Assembly: GCA_964510065.1 (NCBI GenBank)
Contig: CAZEAC010000012.1
Location: 17,718-81,717, forward strand
Origin: CAZEAC01 sp964510065
GTDB lineage: Bacteria; Bdellovibrionota_C; UBA2361; CAIXSY01
Direction: 5' to 3'
DNA: 64,000 nt
Part shown: in pieces, positions 15,856-24,679 of the stretch
Layout: every line of letters begins with the position of its first letter
How positions within the stretch are numbered: position 1 is the first letter of the stretch
The notes under the pieces: generated by a model
Told to the model about the DNA's origin: nothing
The model's database searches: none
What the model saw: only the letters and a program-made list of their open reading frames with translations
Made by a program: the position numbers and the translations under genes

Positions 15856-17226
15856 ATGCCTCCTCACCAGCAAGCTTCCGTTATCGCCGCAGCAAAGACC
15901 AATCCGCTTACTTCCGCCACCTTCGGCGCAGGCGTTTCGATAGGTCAGCCGCTCGCCCTCACCCTTGTTGTTGGCGGCACCAGCTTCCGTGTCGTCATGC
16001 GTGGCACGAATGTCGAGAATGTGTTGGCGCAGGTTGCTTGGGAAGATTTTCGAAAGGAAAAAGGTGGCCAACCTATTAAAGATATGGCCCCCGATTTTGT
16101 CCGGCACATTGCCGGACTCACGCGCCGTTCGCTCGATACGCTTCGCGTTCCGGTGGAACAAATTGCGTTGATTGATGCATCTGCCGCGGGGCATGTGAGC
16201 TGCGATGATGGTATTGTAAAAATTAATACTCAAAATACCGGCGTACACTTTAGTGAGTATCGTCTCGGCTATGAATTTTCAAAAGCACTCATCGACTGTG
16301 CCGATGGTGCATCGCGACTTCCTGATGAGCGCGGCTGGCTTGAAAGAATCAAAGAGAGCGGCGCGAATGACGCAGTACGCGGCGCGCAGGGTGAAATTCT
16401 CGATCCGATGGGACGGCTTTACGGCGCAAAAGAGAAAAGTTTGATTTTTATCATCGTCGGCACGGGTTGCGGCGCGATAAGCCTTGTCGACGGCCGGCCT
16501 ACAAGCGATGTCATTGAGGCTGGACATACTCTGCTTTTTAATGAAGTCGAGAAACGTTTCGAGCATTGGACGCTTGATAAGCTTCAATTCCGCCATTGTT
16601 ACGACGGCTCGAAATTTATTAATTGTCCCGAACGCTATACCTATCTCGAACATCTTATCGCGGGTCCCTGGCTTGCAATCGGTTTTGGAAAGTCGTTAGG
16701 CTTCGATAACGGCCTAAAATATGAATTGGTGGCAATGCTCAATGAAAGGCTTGTCGGACGAGGCGAAGCGCCTCGTGTCACTATTAACGATATTCATGCG
16801 CTCATTGACCTTGAGCAGAGTAAATACGCCGAATGGGGCGAACGGGTGAACGATTCCATCGCCAAACTAATCAATACTGAAATCTTCGAGGTGCAGCTTG
16901 CCGATTCGCTTCTTTCGAGGCACAGCAAATTTAGTTCCGATAGAAATCAGCTGCTCGAAAAGCTCTGGCAATATAAAATTAATAAAATATATGAGCTCGC
17001 GGCGGCGCTTGCAGTGCTGCATGAGCGTTATCCAACTCTGCCGATTGTATTAGCGGGTGGTGTTGCCGAGCGATTGTCGAAAGATCCTAACTTTATGCCG
17101 ATCATGGATAAGATAGTTGGCAAAAATGTGGTGAAGGTATCGTTGATCAGCGGTGAAAGGCGTGAATCGGCGTTTGGGCTGAGCGTTGTTGAAAAAATGG
17201 CGCCGGCCGCTGCGACCATCCATTAA
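15856..17226 (+). CDS. ROK-like sugar kinase / ASKHA-fold protein
   Basis: A 456-residue cytoplasmic protein. The central segment FIIVGTGCGAISLVDGRPT (about 196-214, split mentally as VGTGCG plus following strand) followed by EAGHTLL resembles the ROK signature, in which VGTGVGGG is followed by GEIGH. The C-terminus has LAGGVAERL (about 396-404), like the adenosine-binding end of these kinases. The usual CxCG zinc motif after the signature is not seen; instead HCYDGSKFINCPE stands there. At 456 residues it is longer than normal ROK kinases (about 300), with inserts in both halves. Substrate unknown. The start follows a weak ribosome binding site. Confidence 0.6.
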   Translation: MPPHQQASVIAAAKTNPLTSATFGAGVSIGQPLALTLVVGGTSFRVVMRGTNVENVLAQVAWEDFRKEKGGQPIKDMAPDFVRHIAGLTRRSLDTLRVPVEQIALIDASAAGHVSCDDGIVKINTQNTGVHFSEYRLGYEFSKALIDCADGASRLPDERGWLERIKESGANDAVRGAQGEILDPMGRLYGAKEKSLIFIIVGTGCGAISLVDGRPTSDVIEAGHTLLFNEVEKRFEHWTLDKLQFRHCYDGSKFINCPERYTYLEHLIAGPWLAIGFGKSLGFDNGLKYELVAMLNERLVGRGEAPRVTINDIHALIDLEQSKYAEWGERVNDSIAKLINTEIFEVQLADSLLSRHSKFSSDRNQLLEKLWQYKINKIYELAAALAVLHERYPTLPIVLAGGVAERLSKDPNFMPIMDKIVGKNVVKVSLISGERRESAFGLSVVEKMAPAAATIH

Positions 17227-17245
17227 TTAGGGTCTGTCCCTAATT
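17225..17245. repeat. Short palindrome related to repeat family B
   Basis: AATTAGGG and CCCTAATT flank TCTGT, overlapping the stop codon of the ROK-like gene. The core GGGTCTGTCCC also forms the arms of the longer palindrome at 34628-34677. It may end transcription or be a remnant of the repeat family. Confidence 0.5.
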
Positions 17246-17272
17246 GTTGATCCTGCTTTACGATCTTCGGCA

Positions 17273-18298
17273 ATGTCTGTACTTCGTGATTCTAGACTTC
17301 CGTGTATCGATGCGCTCCGCTTCATCGCCGCCACGATTGTGATAATCGATCATGGTGGCATTAAGTTTAGTGCCGGCGATGGCGTGCAATTCTTTTTAAT
17401 ATTAAGTGGTTTTCTCTTCACCTGGCTTTTCTGTATCGAATGGGAGAAGACAAAAACACTCGACGTCCGCCGCTTCTTCCTTCGTCGTTTTATGCGGCTT
17501 ATGCCGGCTTTTTGGTGTGCCCGCGCGTTTACCGTCATAGCAAAAGGCGCGCTGGGACTTCCGATAGATTGGGCACATCTTAGTTCGGTGCTATTTTTTT
17601 ACGGCAATTATTATAATGCCTTTAATCATCACCCGCATACTGGCTTCGATATTTATTGGACGCTCTCGCTCCAAGAGCAGTTCTACCTGGTGTGGCCCTG
17701 GGCATTTCTGTTTCTTATTCGCAGAGGGAAAAGAGCCGCGTGGGGAGTGGTCTTAGGAGCAATAGCGACGGTGTGCCTGTATCGAAGCTATCTCTTTTAT
17801 TCGGGCTTGGTCGATTCTTCCTATCTTTATAATGCCTTTGAACTTCGGGTCGACTCCATGTTGATGGGGGCGCTGGCCGCGCTCTTTGTGCGCTACTTTA
17901 TGAGTGATAAACATGTAGCGATTATCCAGTCGCGACCCTGGCTGCCTTTTCTCTTTATTGGGCTTCTGACGCTTTATCGTATTTATATTGCGCCGAGTTA
18001 CCGCTATGGCTGGGGCTATACCTTACATGCAGCGATTATCGCCATGCTTATGGTGCAGCTTATGCTGCTTGCAAAGCACCGCTACTGGAGCTGGCTTGAA
18101 AGCCCTGTAATCTGCTTTGGCGGCCTTATCTCGTACTCTATGTACCTCTATCATGGCTGGGGCCTTGCGCTTGGCGGTAGGTTTACTGGATTGCCTCTGA
18201 TTGGCCGTATCGCGGTTGGATTCGTCGTAACCGTGGCCCTTGCAATACCTTCTTATTACCTTGTCGAGCGTACGGGGATGCGCCTACGCAAGAAATAG
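17273..18298 (+). CDS. Acyltransferase 3 family membrane protein (OafA/YrhL type)
   Basis: A 341-residue inner-membrane protein with about ten helices. The N-terminal block CIDALRFIAATIVIIDHGG carries the family Arg and His (R16, H27). Further family features are VQFFLILSGFLF, RRFMRLMPAFW and TLSLQEQFYLVWP. These enzymes transfer acyl groups to sugars of lipopolysaccharide, capsule, peptidoglycan or small molecules. The acceptor cannot be read from the sequence. The neighbours (ROK-like kinase upstream, NAD kinase-like downstream) do not form an obvious pathway; spacing to both is over 40 bases. Confidence 0.88.
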   Translation: MSVLRDSRLPCIDALRFIAATIVIIDHGGIKFSAGDGVQFFLILSGFLFTWLFCIEWEKTKTLDVRRFFLRRFMRLMPAFWCARAFTVIAKGALGLPIDWAHLSSVLFFYGNYYNAFNHHPHTGFDIYWTLSLQEQFYLVWPWAFLFLIRRGKRAAWGVVLGAIATVCLYRSYLFYSGLVDSSYLYNAFELRVDSMLMGALAALFVRYFMSDKHVAIIQSRPWLPFLFIGLLTLYRIYIAPSYRYGWGYTLHAAIIAMLMVQLMLLAKHRYWSWLESPVICFGGLISYSMYLYHGWGLALGGRFTGLPLIGRIAVGFVVTVALAIPSYYLVERTGMRLRKK

Positions 18299-18406
18299 GC
18301 GCTTCATTTGAAAGGAATATACAGGCCTTTAGGCTTACGCTGCTAATTTTGCCGGATCTCTTTCTTAGCTGATATCATCCGCTATAATTCAGGACGGAGA
18401 TAAAAG

Positions 18407-19630
18407 ATGAACCAAGAAACCGTTGATACTCCCCTTAAAGATCAATTCCGGGGCCTCCGAATTCCCGACCCCGCGCTTGACCTTATGCAGATTCGAAGCA
18501 GCCTTCGGCGCCTCATTTATTACGAAGGAAAGCTCGGAGTAAAGAGCAAGCTTGGTCCGGAAGATCGGGCTCTCATCCGTCAAGTCGAGCAGGACGTCGA
18601 AGCGCTCGCGCCAAGTCTCGCCAAGGTCTATAGGCTTTTGGAGTTAGAGAAACAGGAGCGTAATCGCGAGCTTCAAGAAATGAGTCCGCACCGTGAGCCG
18701 GTTCCAATCTCGCGCGATTCAATGCTTATCGTTCTTAAAAACACCATGGTCGAGATCGATATGCAGCGCAATATCGAGACCGAGCAGCAGACCTATGATC
18801 GTTACAGGGCAGAGGGAATCGATGCGGATAAGGTTTTTGCGAGCCATCGTGCCCAGGTTGAGTTTATCAAGAAGCTTCGTACTATTTTTAAGCCAGAGCA
18901 GTTTCTCTCCTACGGCGATGTTAATCCGGAGCGCATTTCAAAGACCTCACTTCTTGTGATGGTAGGCGGTGACAATCATTTTCAGTATGGTGCGCATTTC
19001 ATTACCGGTGACACACCGATTTTGGGCGTGAACTCCGATCCTACACGTAGCGTCGGTTTTCTCCTTGGATGTTCGGCAAATGATTTTGAACTGAGGTTGT
19101 CGCAGTTAGAAAGAGCAGAGTACCGTCTCGAACCATGGTCCAGACTTGGCTTAAAAGTGAACGGATCAAGGATTCGCTTCGCCTGCTGCGATCTCTTTAT
19201 CGGTGAAAGCAATAGCACGGAGATGTCTCGAGATATTTTACACCTGGATGGGATAAAGAGCTCAAAGAGATCGTCTGGGCTCTTAATCGCGGTAGGACCT
19301 GGAACAACGGGCTGGGCAGCTGCCGCGGGAAGGGCGGAGAGCCCGCGTGGCGATTTTCTTCCTAATGGTGTGCGTATCGCGAAGTATGTCTACTGTTTAC
19401 CTTCCGTGATTGTGCAGCGCGATAGCGAAACTGGGCTACTATCTCTACCATTCGCCGAAAATAGCGAGGGCTATATTTCAGGAAATGATCGCCTGCTCAT
19501 TGAATCGGTGAATGATAATAGCGGAATCGCGAGTGCTGACTCGCAAATTGATATTCCATTTCCGCGTGGCGCCAAAGCTGAGGTTTTTATTGACGAGAAC
19601 CCTAACTGGGTAGTTGGTTTCAAGACATAG
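18407..19630 (+). CDS. NAD kinase-like protein (NADK2-type)
   Basis: A 407-residue cytoplasmic protein. Residues about 185-225 hold the key match: VMVGGDNHFQYGAHF followed by PILGVNSDPTRSVGFLL. In mitochondrial-type NAD kinase (NADK2) the same place reads GGDG..., then VIGVNTDPERSEGHL. A second conserved element, GPGTTGWAAAAG (about 296-307), corresponds to the STPTGSTAY-type loop. The canonical GGDG is GGDN here. The first 140 residues are a helical extension without recognisable motifs. GGAGA at 7-base spacing supports the ATG at 18407. It probably makes NADP from NAD, though the N-terminal extension may mean regulation or another substrate. Confidence 0.7.
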   Translation: MNQETVDTPLKDQFRGLRIPDPALDLMQIRSSLRRLIYYEGKLGVKSKLGPEDRALIRQVEQDVEALAPSLAKVYRLLELEKQERNRELQEMSPHREPVPISRDSMLIVLKNTMVEIDMQRNIETEQQTYDRYRAEGIDADKVFASHRAQVEFIKKLRTIFKPEQFLSYGDVNPERISKTSLLVMVGGDNHFQYGAHFITGDTPILGVNSDPTRSVGFLLGCSANDFELRLSQLERAEYRLEPWSRLGLKVNGSRIRFACCDLFIGESNSTEMSRDILHLDGIKSSKRSSGLLIAVGPGTTGWAAAAGRAESPRGDFLPNGVRIAKYVYCLPSVIVQRDSETGLLSLPFAENSEGYISGNDRLLIESVNDNSGIASADSQIDIPFPRGAKAEVFIDENPNWVVGFKT

Positions 19631-19664
19631 CGCGCGGCGTCGAAAAACTCTTTGTAAAACCCAC

Positions 19665-19905
19665 GAAGATGGACACTTAGGCTTCCGGACGGAGTCTATC
19701 TGTTTGAGCTACGCTCACCCAGCGTCCGGAAAGCCCAAATGCGGAGCAAGGATCGCTGACCCACACTCACCGACAATCTTCATCGTTCGGCAGACAAGCC
19801 GATACCCTCTCCGAAGAGAGCCCTGAATACACAGGAGAGTTTCGCTCTGGCACGTGAACCCCTCTTTCGAGGTCTAGTCCCCGACTGACAGAGCTACCTT
19901 TCAAG
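19665..19905 (+). ncRNA. Structured non-coding RNA candidate, weakly 6S-like
   Basis: The 384-base gap between the NAD kinase-like gene and the next gene has no open frame but has strong structure. GCTTCCGGACG (from 19681) pairs with CGTCCGGAAAGC (from 19723), enclosing a TGAGC-TAC-GCTCA hairpin. GAAGAT (19665) can pair with ATCTTC (19776), and CTCTCC/GGAGAG-type stems follow to about 19890. The stretch GAGC...GCTC, then CGTCCGGAAAGCC, AAATGCGGA and CACACTCACC, resembles the apical part of E. coli 6S RNA (GAGCAUGCUC, GUCCGAGAAGCC, AAACUGCG, CACAUUCACC). A covariance search is needed; strand and ends are uncertain. Confidence 0.35.
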
Positions 19906-20014
19906 AAGGAGCAAGACTTTCATCTCACCCCTCGACTCGGAATGGCGCCAAAAACGGATACGACGCAGCACGCCGCTTGTCACGATAGCGCAGAAGCAGA
20001 TTGTAGAGCAATTA

Positions 20015-21193
20015 TTACGGCTTTCTCCGTGGATAAAAGCTTTCGAGCTTTCCAAGAACATCGGAAAACTCACCCACAAGAAGCGAGAATTTTTTCGCCG
20101 AAGCCTCGTCCTTGCAAAGCTCTTCAAGTCTTGGAAGTAGCCAAATTATCTTATGAGCAGCTTCACGGGCGCGGGTGAATTTCCAGCGTTGCTCCATCTT
20201 TGAATAATCAAACTTCTCACCGACAGAGAAAAGTGAACGCGCGCGAAGCAGAAGACCACTTAGCTGCACGAAGTAGAGCTCACGAAGCAGAGTGCGCTCA
20301 AAGGAGAAATTAAACGCAGCGTGATAATCAATCGTAGTGCGGGTCTCCTGGGCAATAAAGTCGAGCTGATCGTACTCTCCTCGACGTAAAACTGCCTGCG
20401 CAAATTTTGCCGCTCCACGGAGATAGCTCTCGATGAGCCCGCTAATCGAGGCATAGCTGATTGGTGTGAGTTGATCATTCAGCAGTGGTTGAGCATGAGA
20501 GCTGGCATCGTGAAATGCTCGAAAGAGTTCATCCTGTCGCTGTTTCTCACTTGGTCGAAATCCCGTCGGCAGCCTCTCAACGAGCCCAAGCCGCCAGGAG
20601 AAAAAGGCCGCGATCATGGGAAGTGACGACTCATTTAAAAGGGAAATCAGATGGGGTGCCATGAGCTGGATAAAATCAGCTGAGCACTGCGAGCGTTCCA
20701 TCGCCGGATTAACAGGACGTGCTGACCCCTCGACTTCGGCCCGGTAGAGAGCATAATTTTCGACGCGCTGATGCAGTTCGGTAAGTCTAGGAGCAAGGCC
20801 CGCCGAAGCTAATCGACAGTCGAAAAAGTGAGGCTGAGGCTTTGCGGGAGCCAGTCCCTCGAGATAGTAGGCGTATAATAATACTGATGAGGTTATTAGC
20901 TCATAAGTTCTTGCAGCGGTTGAGGAGCGACTCGCTGCTATTCGAGCGCGATCGAGCAGCTCAATTGCCAACGCTGGTTCGTGCGGATGTAGCAGCTCTC
21001 CAATATAGGTAGCGCCCTTTATAAGTTTTCCCGAGCGTGAGTCCTGAAGAAACCCAATAGTGCGCGTAGCAATTTTTGAAAGTTCGTTGGGGGGGATAGA
21101 GTGCAGCGCCAGTTGTAGCTCCTTGCCACTAGTGGGTTCGCCTAACGCGGCAACAGTCTTACGAAGGCTTGTGAGATCAAATACGACTTTCAT
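20015..21193 (-). CDS. Hypothetical helical protein, 392 aa
   Basis: A soluble, almost entirely alpha-helical protein with regular Leu/Ala spacing that suggests helical repeats. It has no signal peptide, and I recognise no family. I prefer the ATG at 21193 (MKVVFDLTSL) to the upstream start at 21262, since the added 23 residues are Ser/Cys-rich and look non-coding. It lies 103 bases downstream of pgpA on the same strand and could be co-transcribed with it. Two Cys stand close together only once (QCSADF), so no metal site is suggested. Confidence 0.6.
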   Translation of the reverse strand: MKVVFDLTSLRKTVAALGEPTSGKELQLALHSIPPNELSKIATRTIGFLQDSRSGKLIKGATYIGELLHPHEPALAIELLDRARIAASRSSTAARTYELITSSVLLYAYYLEGLAPAKPQPHFFDCRLASAGLAPRLTELHQRVENYALYRAEVEGSARPVNPAMERSQCSADFIQLMAPHLISLLNESSLPMIAAFFSWRLGLVERLPTGFRPSEKQRQDELFRAFHDASSHAQPLLNDQLTPISYASISGLIESYLRGAAKFAQAVLRRGEYDQLDFIAQETRTTIDYHAAFNFSFERTLLRELYFVQLSGLLLRARSLFSVGEKFDYSKMEQRWKFTRAREAAHKIIWLLPRLEELCKDEASAKKFSLLVGEFSDVLGKLESFYPRRKP

Positions 21194-21296
21194 ACTACAG
21201 CAGTCCGACGACTTGAAGGAACGGGAACTATAGCACTTGGGCGGGCTTAAGGAAGAGGGCAACGCAGTTCAAAGATGCGGTTAATATTGTTTGGAA

Positions 21297-21776
21297 TCAG
21301 ATGCTTATAGTCGCTTTTAGAGCTAATAGAACCAGCGCCGCAAATAACCCCGCCACTATATCGTCAGCCATAATGCCTTTGGCGCCTGGAAGCGATTCAG
21401 CTTTGCCGATGGGACCAAGTTTGGTGATATCGAAAAACCGGAAGAGCGCCAGCGCTAATAATCCTTGAAGAAGATTCTCAGGCGAGCTGGGGATAAGTGA
21501 GATAAACACACCGACCCATTCGTCAATTACTACCCACTGCGGATCTTTGTTTTCTTTATCAGCGTTTTCAGTACTGAGCGCGCGCTCAGTCGCAACCAGT
21601 CCAATAAGCGCAAAAAGCAGCGCAAGAATCAACGAATCAGCCGCGGACTGAATGATCTGCAGCTTCGCCAGCAACAGCCAGACGGTGAACGCGGCAATGC
21701 TTCCGACTGTTCCCGGAGCGCGCGAGGAGAATCCTGATCCAAATCCAGAAGCGATGATTTTGTGAAATTTGTGCAT
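21297..21776 (-). CDS. pgpA: Phosphatidylglycerophosphatase A
   Basis: PgpA removes the phosphate from phosphatidylglycerophosphate to give phosphatidylglycerol at the inner membrane. The 159-residue protein has the typical length and motifs: SGFSSRAPGTVGSIAA (about 14-29), WVVIDEWVGVFISL (about 81-94, with the catalytic-region Asp and Glu), and RFFDITKLGPIGKAESLPG followed by GIMADDIVAGLFA. Four hydrophobic segments are visible. It is divergent from minC, with a 386-base intergenic region in between. Confidence 0.93.
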   Translation of the reverse strand: MHKFHKIIASGFGSGFSSRAPGTVGSIAAFTVWLLLAKLQIIQSAADSLILALLFALIGLVATERALSTENADKENKDPQWVVIDEWVGVFISLIPSSPENLLQGLLALALFRFFDITKLGPIGKAESLPGAKGIMADDIVAGLFAALVLLALKATISI

Positions 21777-21850
21777 CGATATATAGATAACCGTTCGGTA
21801 GCTAAAGCTGCAATCGCCTCGCCGCGATGATTAAAGTTTTGATTTGTTTG

Positions 21851-21879
21851 TTGACTTGCTAGAGCTAACTTTGTATAAG
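21851..21879 (+). promoter_or_regulatory. Sigma-70-type promoter candidate upstream of minC
   Basis: TTGACT (21851-21856) and TATAAG (21874-21879) are 17 bases apart, close to the vegetative consensus. It points toward minC, about 280 bases away, leaving a long leader. No gene is seen in 21777-22162. A second, weaker possibility near 22090-22125 (TTGCCG with TAGCGT) would give a shorter leader. Confidence 0.5.
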
Positions 21880-22162
21880 TTACTTAAACTTTAGGCAGAC
21901 GTAACTTGTCTAAATTATTGATCAAATCGTCTCTTATCCGCGCGCACCCCATGGTAAATGACTGACAACGAGAAATGCCCAAAGACGCTTAATGTAGTCA
22001 AGATGAAGCGTTGGGCATGAGGTGTCGTCAAGGTTGTGCACGGAGAGTGGGAGTGAAATGATCCACACTTGGCAAAAGAAAATTTTTTGCCGTGAGTTGT
22101 TTAAAGTGTGCTAGCGTTCTCAAGTTAAATTTTAGTGTGTAGGTATTTTAGTAGTTTTGATC

Positions 22163-23251
22163 ATGGAAGGTAATAAAGAGGGAGAGATTGGCAAGATTGA
22201 AGACACCCTGTCCGAAGGGGATGGGGCTGTTCCGAGTGATCGCGCGGGAGCAGTGTCTTCGAGTGTGTCGACTTCACGTGCCGAGGCTTTTAATGAGCGA
22301 GGCGGTATTGTCACTGCGCGGGGAACGGTCGACGGACTAGTAATTCGGCTCGATGGTCGAGTAAGTAAGGAGAATCTTAAGTCAGCGGTTGTGGAGTTTT
22401 TGAAGACGCGTCGCGGATTTGTTGCTGGTAACGAAGTCGCTTTGGAATGGGTAGGATCTGTTCCAGAGCAGGATTTCGTGACAGAGATTTCGGCGTTGTT
22501 GAACGCTGAGTTCGCAATCTCGGTACGCTCCTCTGAGCTTTGGAAGCCGGTAGTGCGTGAGGCTGCATCAAGTTCAAATCGCGAGGAGATCTCGGAAAAG
22601 GTCGATGAGATACCAGTGCGCCGAAGTCGTGCTCGCGAATCCGCAGACCGTGCGCTTGCAGGCCTAACGCAGAGTCATGGCGGCTTAACGCCGAGTCTTT
22701 TTGATGGGATCGAGGGGATTCAGGTCGAAGAGCAACGAAGTAGGCCGGTCGCGCGCAGCGCTCCGCGTTCAAGCTCGGTTGGCGCGTTGGGCAGCGTGAT
22801 GGAGCGGGGAGTTTCGCGTGCTTCGAGTGGCAACCTGGCGGTGGACGCGGCGGCCTGGGACGATCCTGATGCACGTTTGATTTACGGCACGCTGCGCTCC
22901 GGACAGAAGATTGAGACTGAACATTCATTGATTATATTTGGTGATGTTAATTCTGGTGCAGAACTTGTTGCCGGCGGAGACATATTTGTGCTCGGCAATC
23001 TTCGTGGCATAGCGCATGCCGGAGCCTACGACGAAACTGGTGGTGGCCGAGTTATCTTTGCGCTCAATCTTCAACCGACACAGCTACGCATAGGGATGAC
23101 GATTTCGCGTGGATCGACGGATAGCTCGTCGAGGGGCGCGGAGGCTTCTTATTTTCCGGAGATAGCTCGAGTTGAGGGAAATTTGATCGTCGTGGAGCCG
23201 TTTTCCACACGACCAGTGCTTTCCCGCCAAGGTGTGGGAAAGAGACGTTAG
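22163..23251 (+). CDS. minC: Septum site-determining protein MinC
   Basis: MinC blocks FtsZ polymerisation away from mid-cell and is recruited by MinD. The protein (362 aa) is longer than usual (about 230) because of an acidic N-terminal leader and a Ser/Arg-rich linker (about 135-215) between domains. The N-terminal domain starts near RGTVDGLVIRLDG. The C-terminal beta-helix domain is clear: RLIYGTLRSGQKIE, GSLIIFGDVNSGAELVAGG-like sequence, DIFVLGNLRGIAHAG and FALNLQPTQLRIG. I chose the ATG at 22163 over the TTG at 22157. minD follows 109 bases downstream. Confidence 0.93.
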   Translation: MEGNKEGEIGKIEDTLSEGDGAVPSDRAGAVSSSVSTSRAEAFNERGGIVTARGTVDGLVIRLDGRVSKENLKSAVVEFLKTRRGFVAGNEVALEWVGSVPEQDFVTEISALLNAEFAISVRSSELWKPVVREAASSSNREEISEKVDEIPVRRSRARESADRALAGLTQSHGGLTPSLFDGIEGIQVEEQRSRPVARSAPRSSSVGALGSVMERGVSRASSGNLAVDAAAWDDPDARLIYGTLRSGQKIETEHSLIIFGDVNSGAELVAGGDIFVLGNLRGIAHAGAYDETGGGRVIFALNLQPTQLRIGMTISRGSTDSSSRGAEASYFPEIARVEGNLIVVEPFSTRPVLSRQGVGKRR

Positions 23252-23360
23252 GATCGATATTTGTTGCCGCTGGGCTGCGCATTTGTGTGTTGCAGGCTTG
23301 GGCGGCGAGGGTTTGGCTGCAGGTTCCGAAAGGTAGTGAAATTATACAGATGGGGAAACA

Positions 23361-24188
23361 ATGAACGGCATAAATGGAACAGGTGGCAAGAAAAATACCG
23401 GGGAGATTATCGTAGTCACCTCGGGTAAGGGTGGAGTTGGCAAGACTACAACCACGGCAAGCTTAGGCGCCGCGCTTGCGCTACGCGGAATGCGCACATT
23501 GGTGGTTGATGCGGATATCGGTCTTCGAAACCTCGACGTAATAATGGGGCTCGAGAACCGCATTGTCTTTAATCTTGTGGATGTCGCAAAAAACGTCTGC
23601 AAGTCAGCCCAGGCGATAATTAAGTCGAAGCGTTCTAATAATCTGTTCCTGCTTCCGGCTTCGCAGACTGACGACAAAGACGTTGTTTCGGAAGAGGAGG
23701 TCAAGGGGGTGCTCGACCAGTTCCGTCGGGAATTCCACTACATTTTGGTCGATTCTCCGGCGGGTATAGAGCAGGGCTTTAGAAATGCCTGCGCTGCCGC
23801 TGATAGAGGGCTCATCGTAACAACCCCTGAAGTGGCGGCAATCCGTGATGCCGACCGGGTGATAGGGCTTTTGAATGCCCGTGGCGTTGAGTCTCAGCTT
23901 ATTATCAATCGCATTGACTATAATATGGTCAAGCGAGGAGACATGTTGTCAGTACAGGATGTTCAGGACATACTCGGCATAGAGCTGATCGGTGTGATTG
24001 AACGGGACGAATCAGTAATCGTTGCTGCCAACACCGGAGAGCCGGTAACGTACAATCCGAAGTCTGCGGCAGGGCGTGAATTCGCGAAGATCGCGGCACG
24101 CATATGCGGCGAGCAGATTCCAATGGGCAACCTCGGTGGAGGTGGTCTCTGGGATCGCTTTACTAGACGGCTTGGGGTTGGTGGTTAA
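23361..24188 (+). CDS. minD: Septum site-determining protein MinD
   Basis: A membrane-associated ATPase that carries MinC and is released by MinE. The 275-residue protein has the deviant Walker A motif KGGVGKT (23-29), the switch DADIGLRNLD (about 51-60), DSPAGIE (Walker B region) and the family ending with an amphipathic membrane-targeting helix, here LWDRFTRRLG. It starts with a 14-residue Gly/Asn/Lys-rich N-terminal extension before the first strand. The stop is 31 bases from the minE start. Confidence 0.97.
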   Translation: MNGINGTGGKKNTGEIIVVTSGKGGVGKTTTTASLGAALALRGMRTLVVDADIGLRNLDVIMGLENRIVFNLVDVAKNVCKSAQAIIKSKRSNNLFLLPASQTDDKDVVSEEEVKGVLDQFRREFHYILVDSPAGIEQGFRNACAAADRGLIVTTPEVAAIRDADRVIGLLNARGVESQLIINRIDYNMVKRGDMLSVQDVQDILGIELIGVIERDESVIVAANTGEPVTYNPKSAAGREFAKIAARICGEQIPMGNLGGGGLWDRFTRRLGVGG

Positions 24189-24219
24189 GAGTTGGTGGCT
24201 AGCGAATAGGGAGGCGGAT

Positions 24220-24606
24220 GTGTTTCTGAAGCTACGCGAAAAGCTATTTGGAACTAAGGCAAGTAATTCCGTTGCCAAGAGTAGGCTCCACTTTGTCTTG
24301 GTGCAGGACCGAACTGGACTTACCAATGAGGAGCTTGCGGAATTCAAAGCCGAAATGATCGGTGTGATTGAACGCTATTTTGTCATCGATAAGCAGGGAT
24401 TCGATATTTCGTATCGCAGAAGCAACGAAACGACTACCCTGTATATTAATTCGCCGATAATTGTGCGTCGCCAAGAAGCAGTCAAAGGCGATGTCGGTGC
24501 GCGACATAAAGAGAAAGATAAAGAGAAAGAGAAAAGCTCGAAGAAAAATAAAGATCGCGCTGCCGAGCCGATTGTTGATACTCCACAGGTCGCAGGCGCT
24601 GACTAA
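24220..24606 (+). CDS. minE: Cell division topological specificity factor MinE, with charged tail
   Basis: MinE stimulates MinD ATPase and sets up the pole-to-pole oscillation. I start at the GTG at 24220 because GGGAGG lies 7 bases upstream and the product then begins with the MinE membrane helix (MFLKLREKLFG). The anti-MinCD segment (AKSRLHFVLVQDR) and the topological domain (LAEFKAEMIGVIERYF to TTLYINSPI) are present. The core ends near residue 90. A further 38 residues are extremely charged (KEKDKEKEKSSKKNKDR) and are not part of normal MinE. Confidence 0.93.
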   Translation: MFLKLREKLFGTKASNSVAKSRLHFVLVQDRTGLTNEELAEFKAEMIGVIERYFVIDKQGFDISYRRSNETTTLYINSPIIVRRQEAVKGDVGARHKEKDKEKEKSSKKNKDRAAEPIVDTPQVAGAD

Positions 24607-24679
24607 GATCCAGCCTGGACTTTAACCGCGAAGAAACACAGAAAAATCGCTAAGAAATCGCCGAGAGGTCACAGATAAG

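Noticed and set aside
19665..19905. tmRNA, RNase P RNA or SRP RNA
   Set aside because: No tag frame or tRNA-like ends, no GAGGAAAGTCC-type P RNA core, and no GGTCCGGAAGGAAGCAGCC-type SRP hairpin, despite a short GTCCGGAAAG match.
22377..22928. 183-codon minus-strand frame over minC
   Set aside because: Arg/Pro/Ser-rich composition typical of an antisense shadow of the minC linker.
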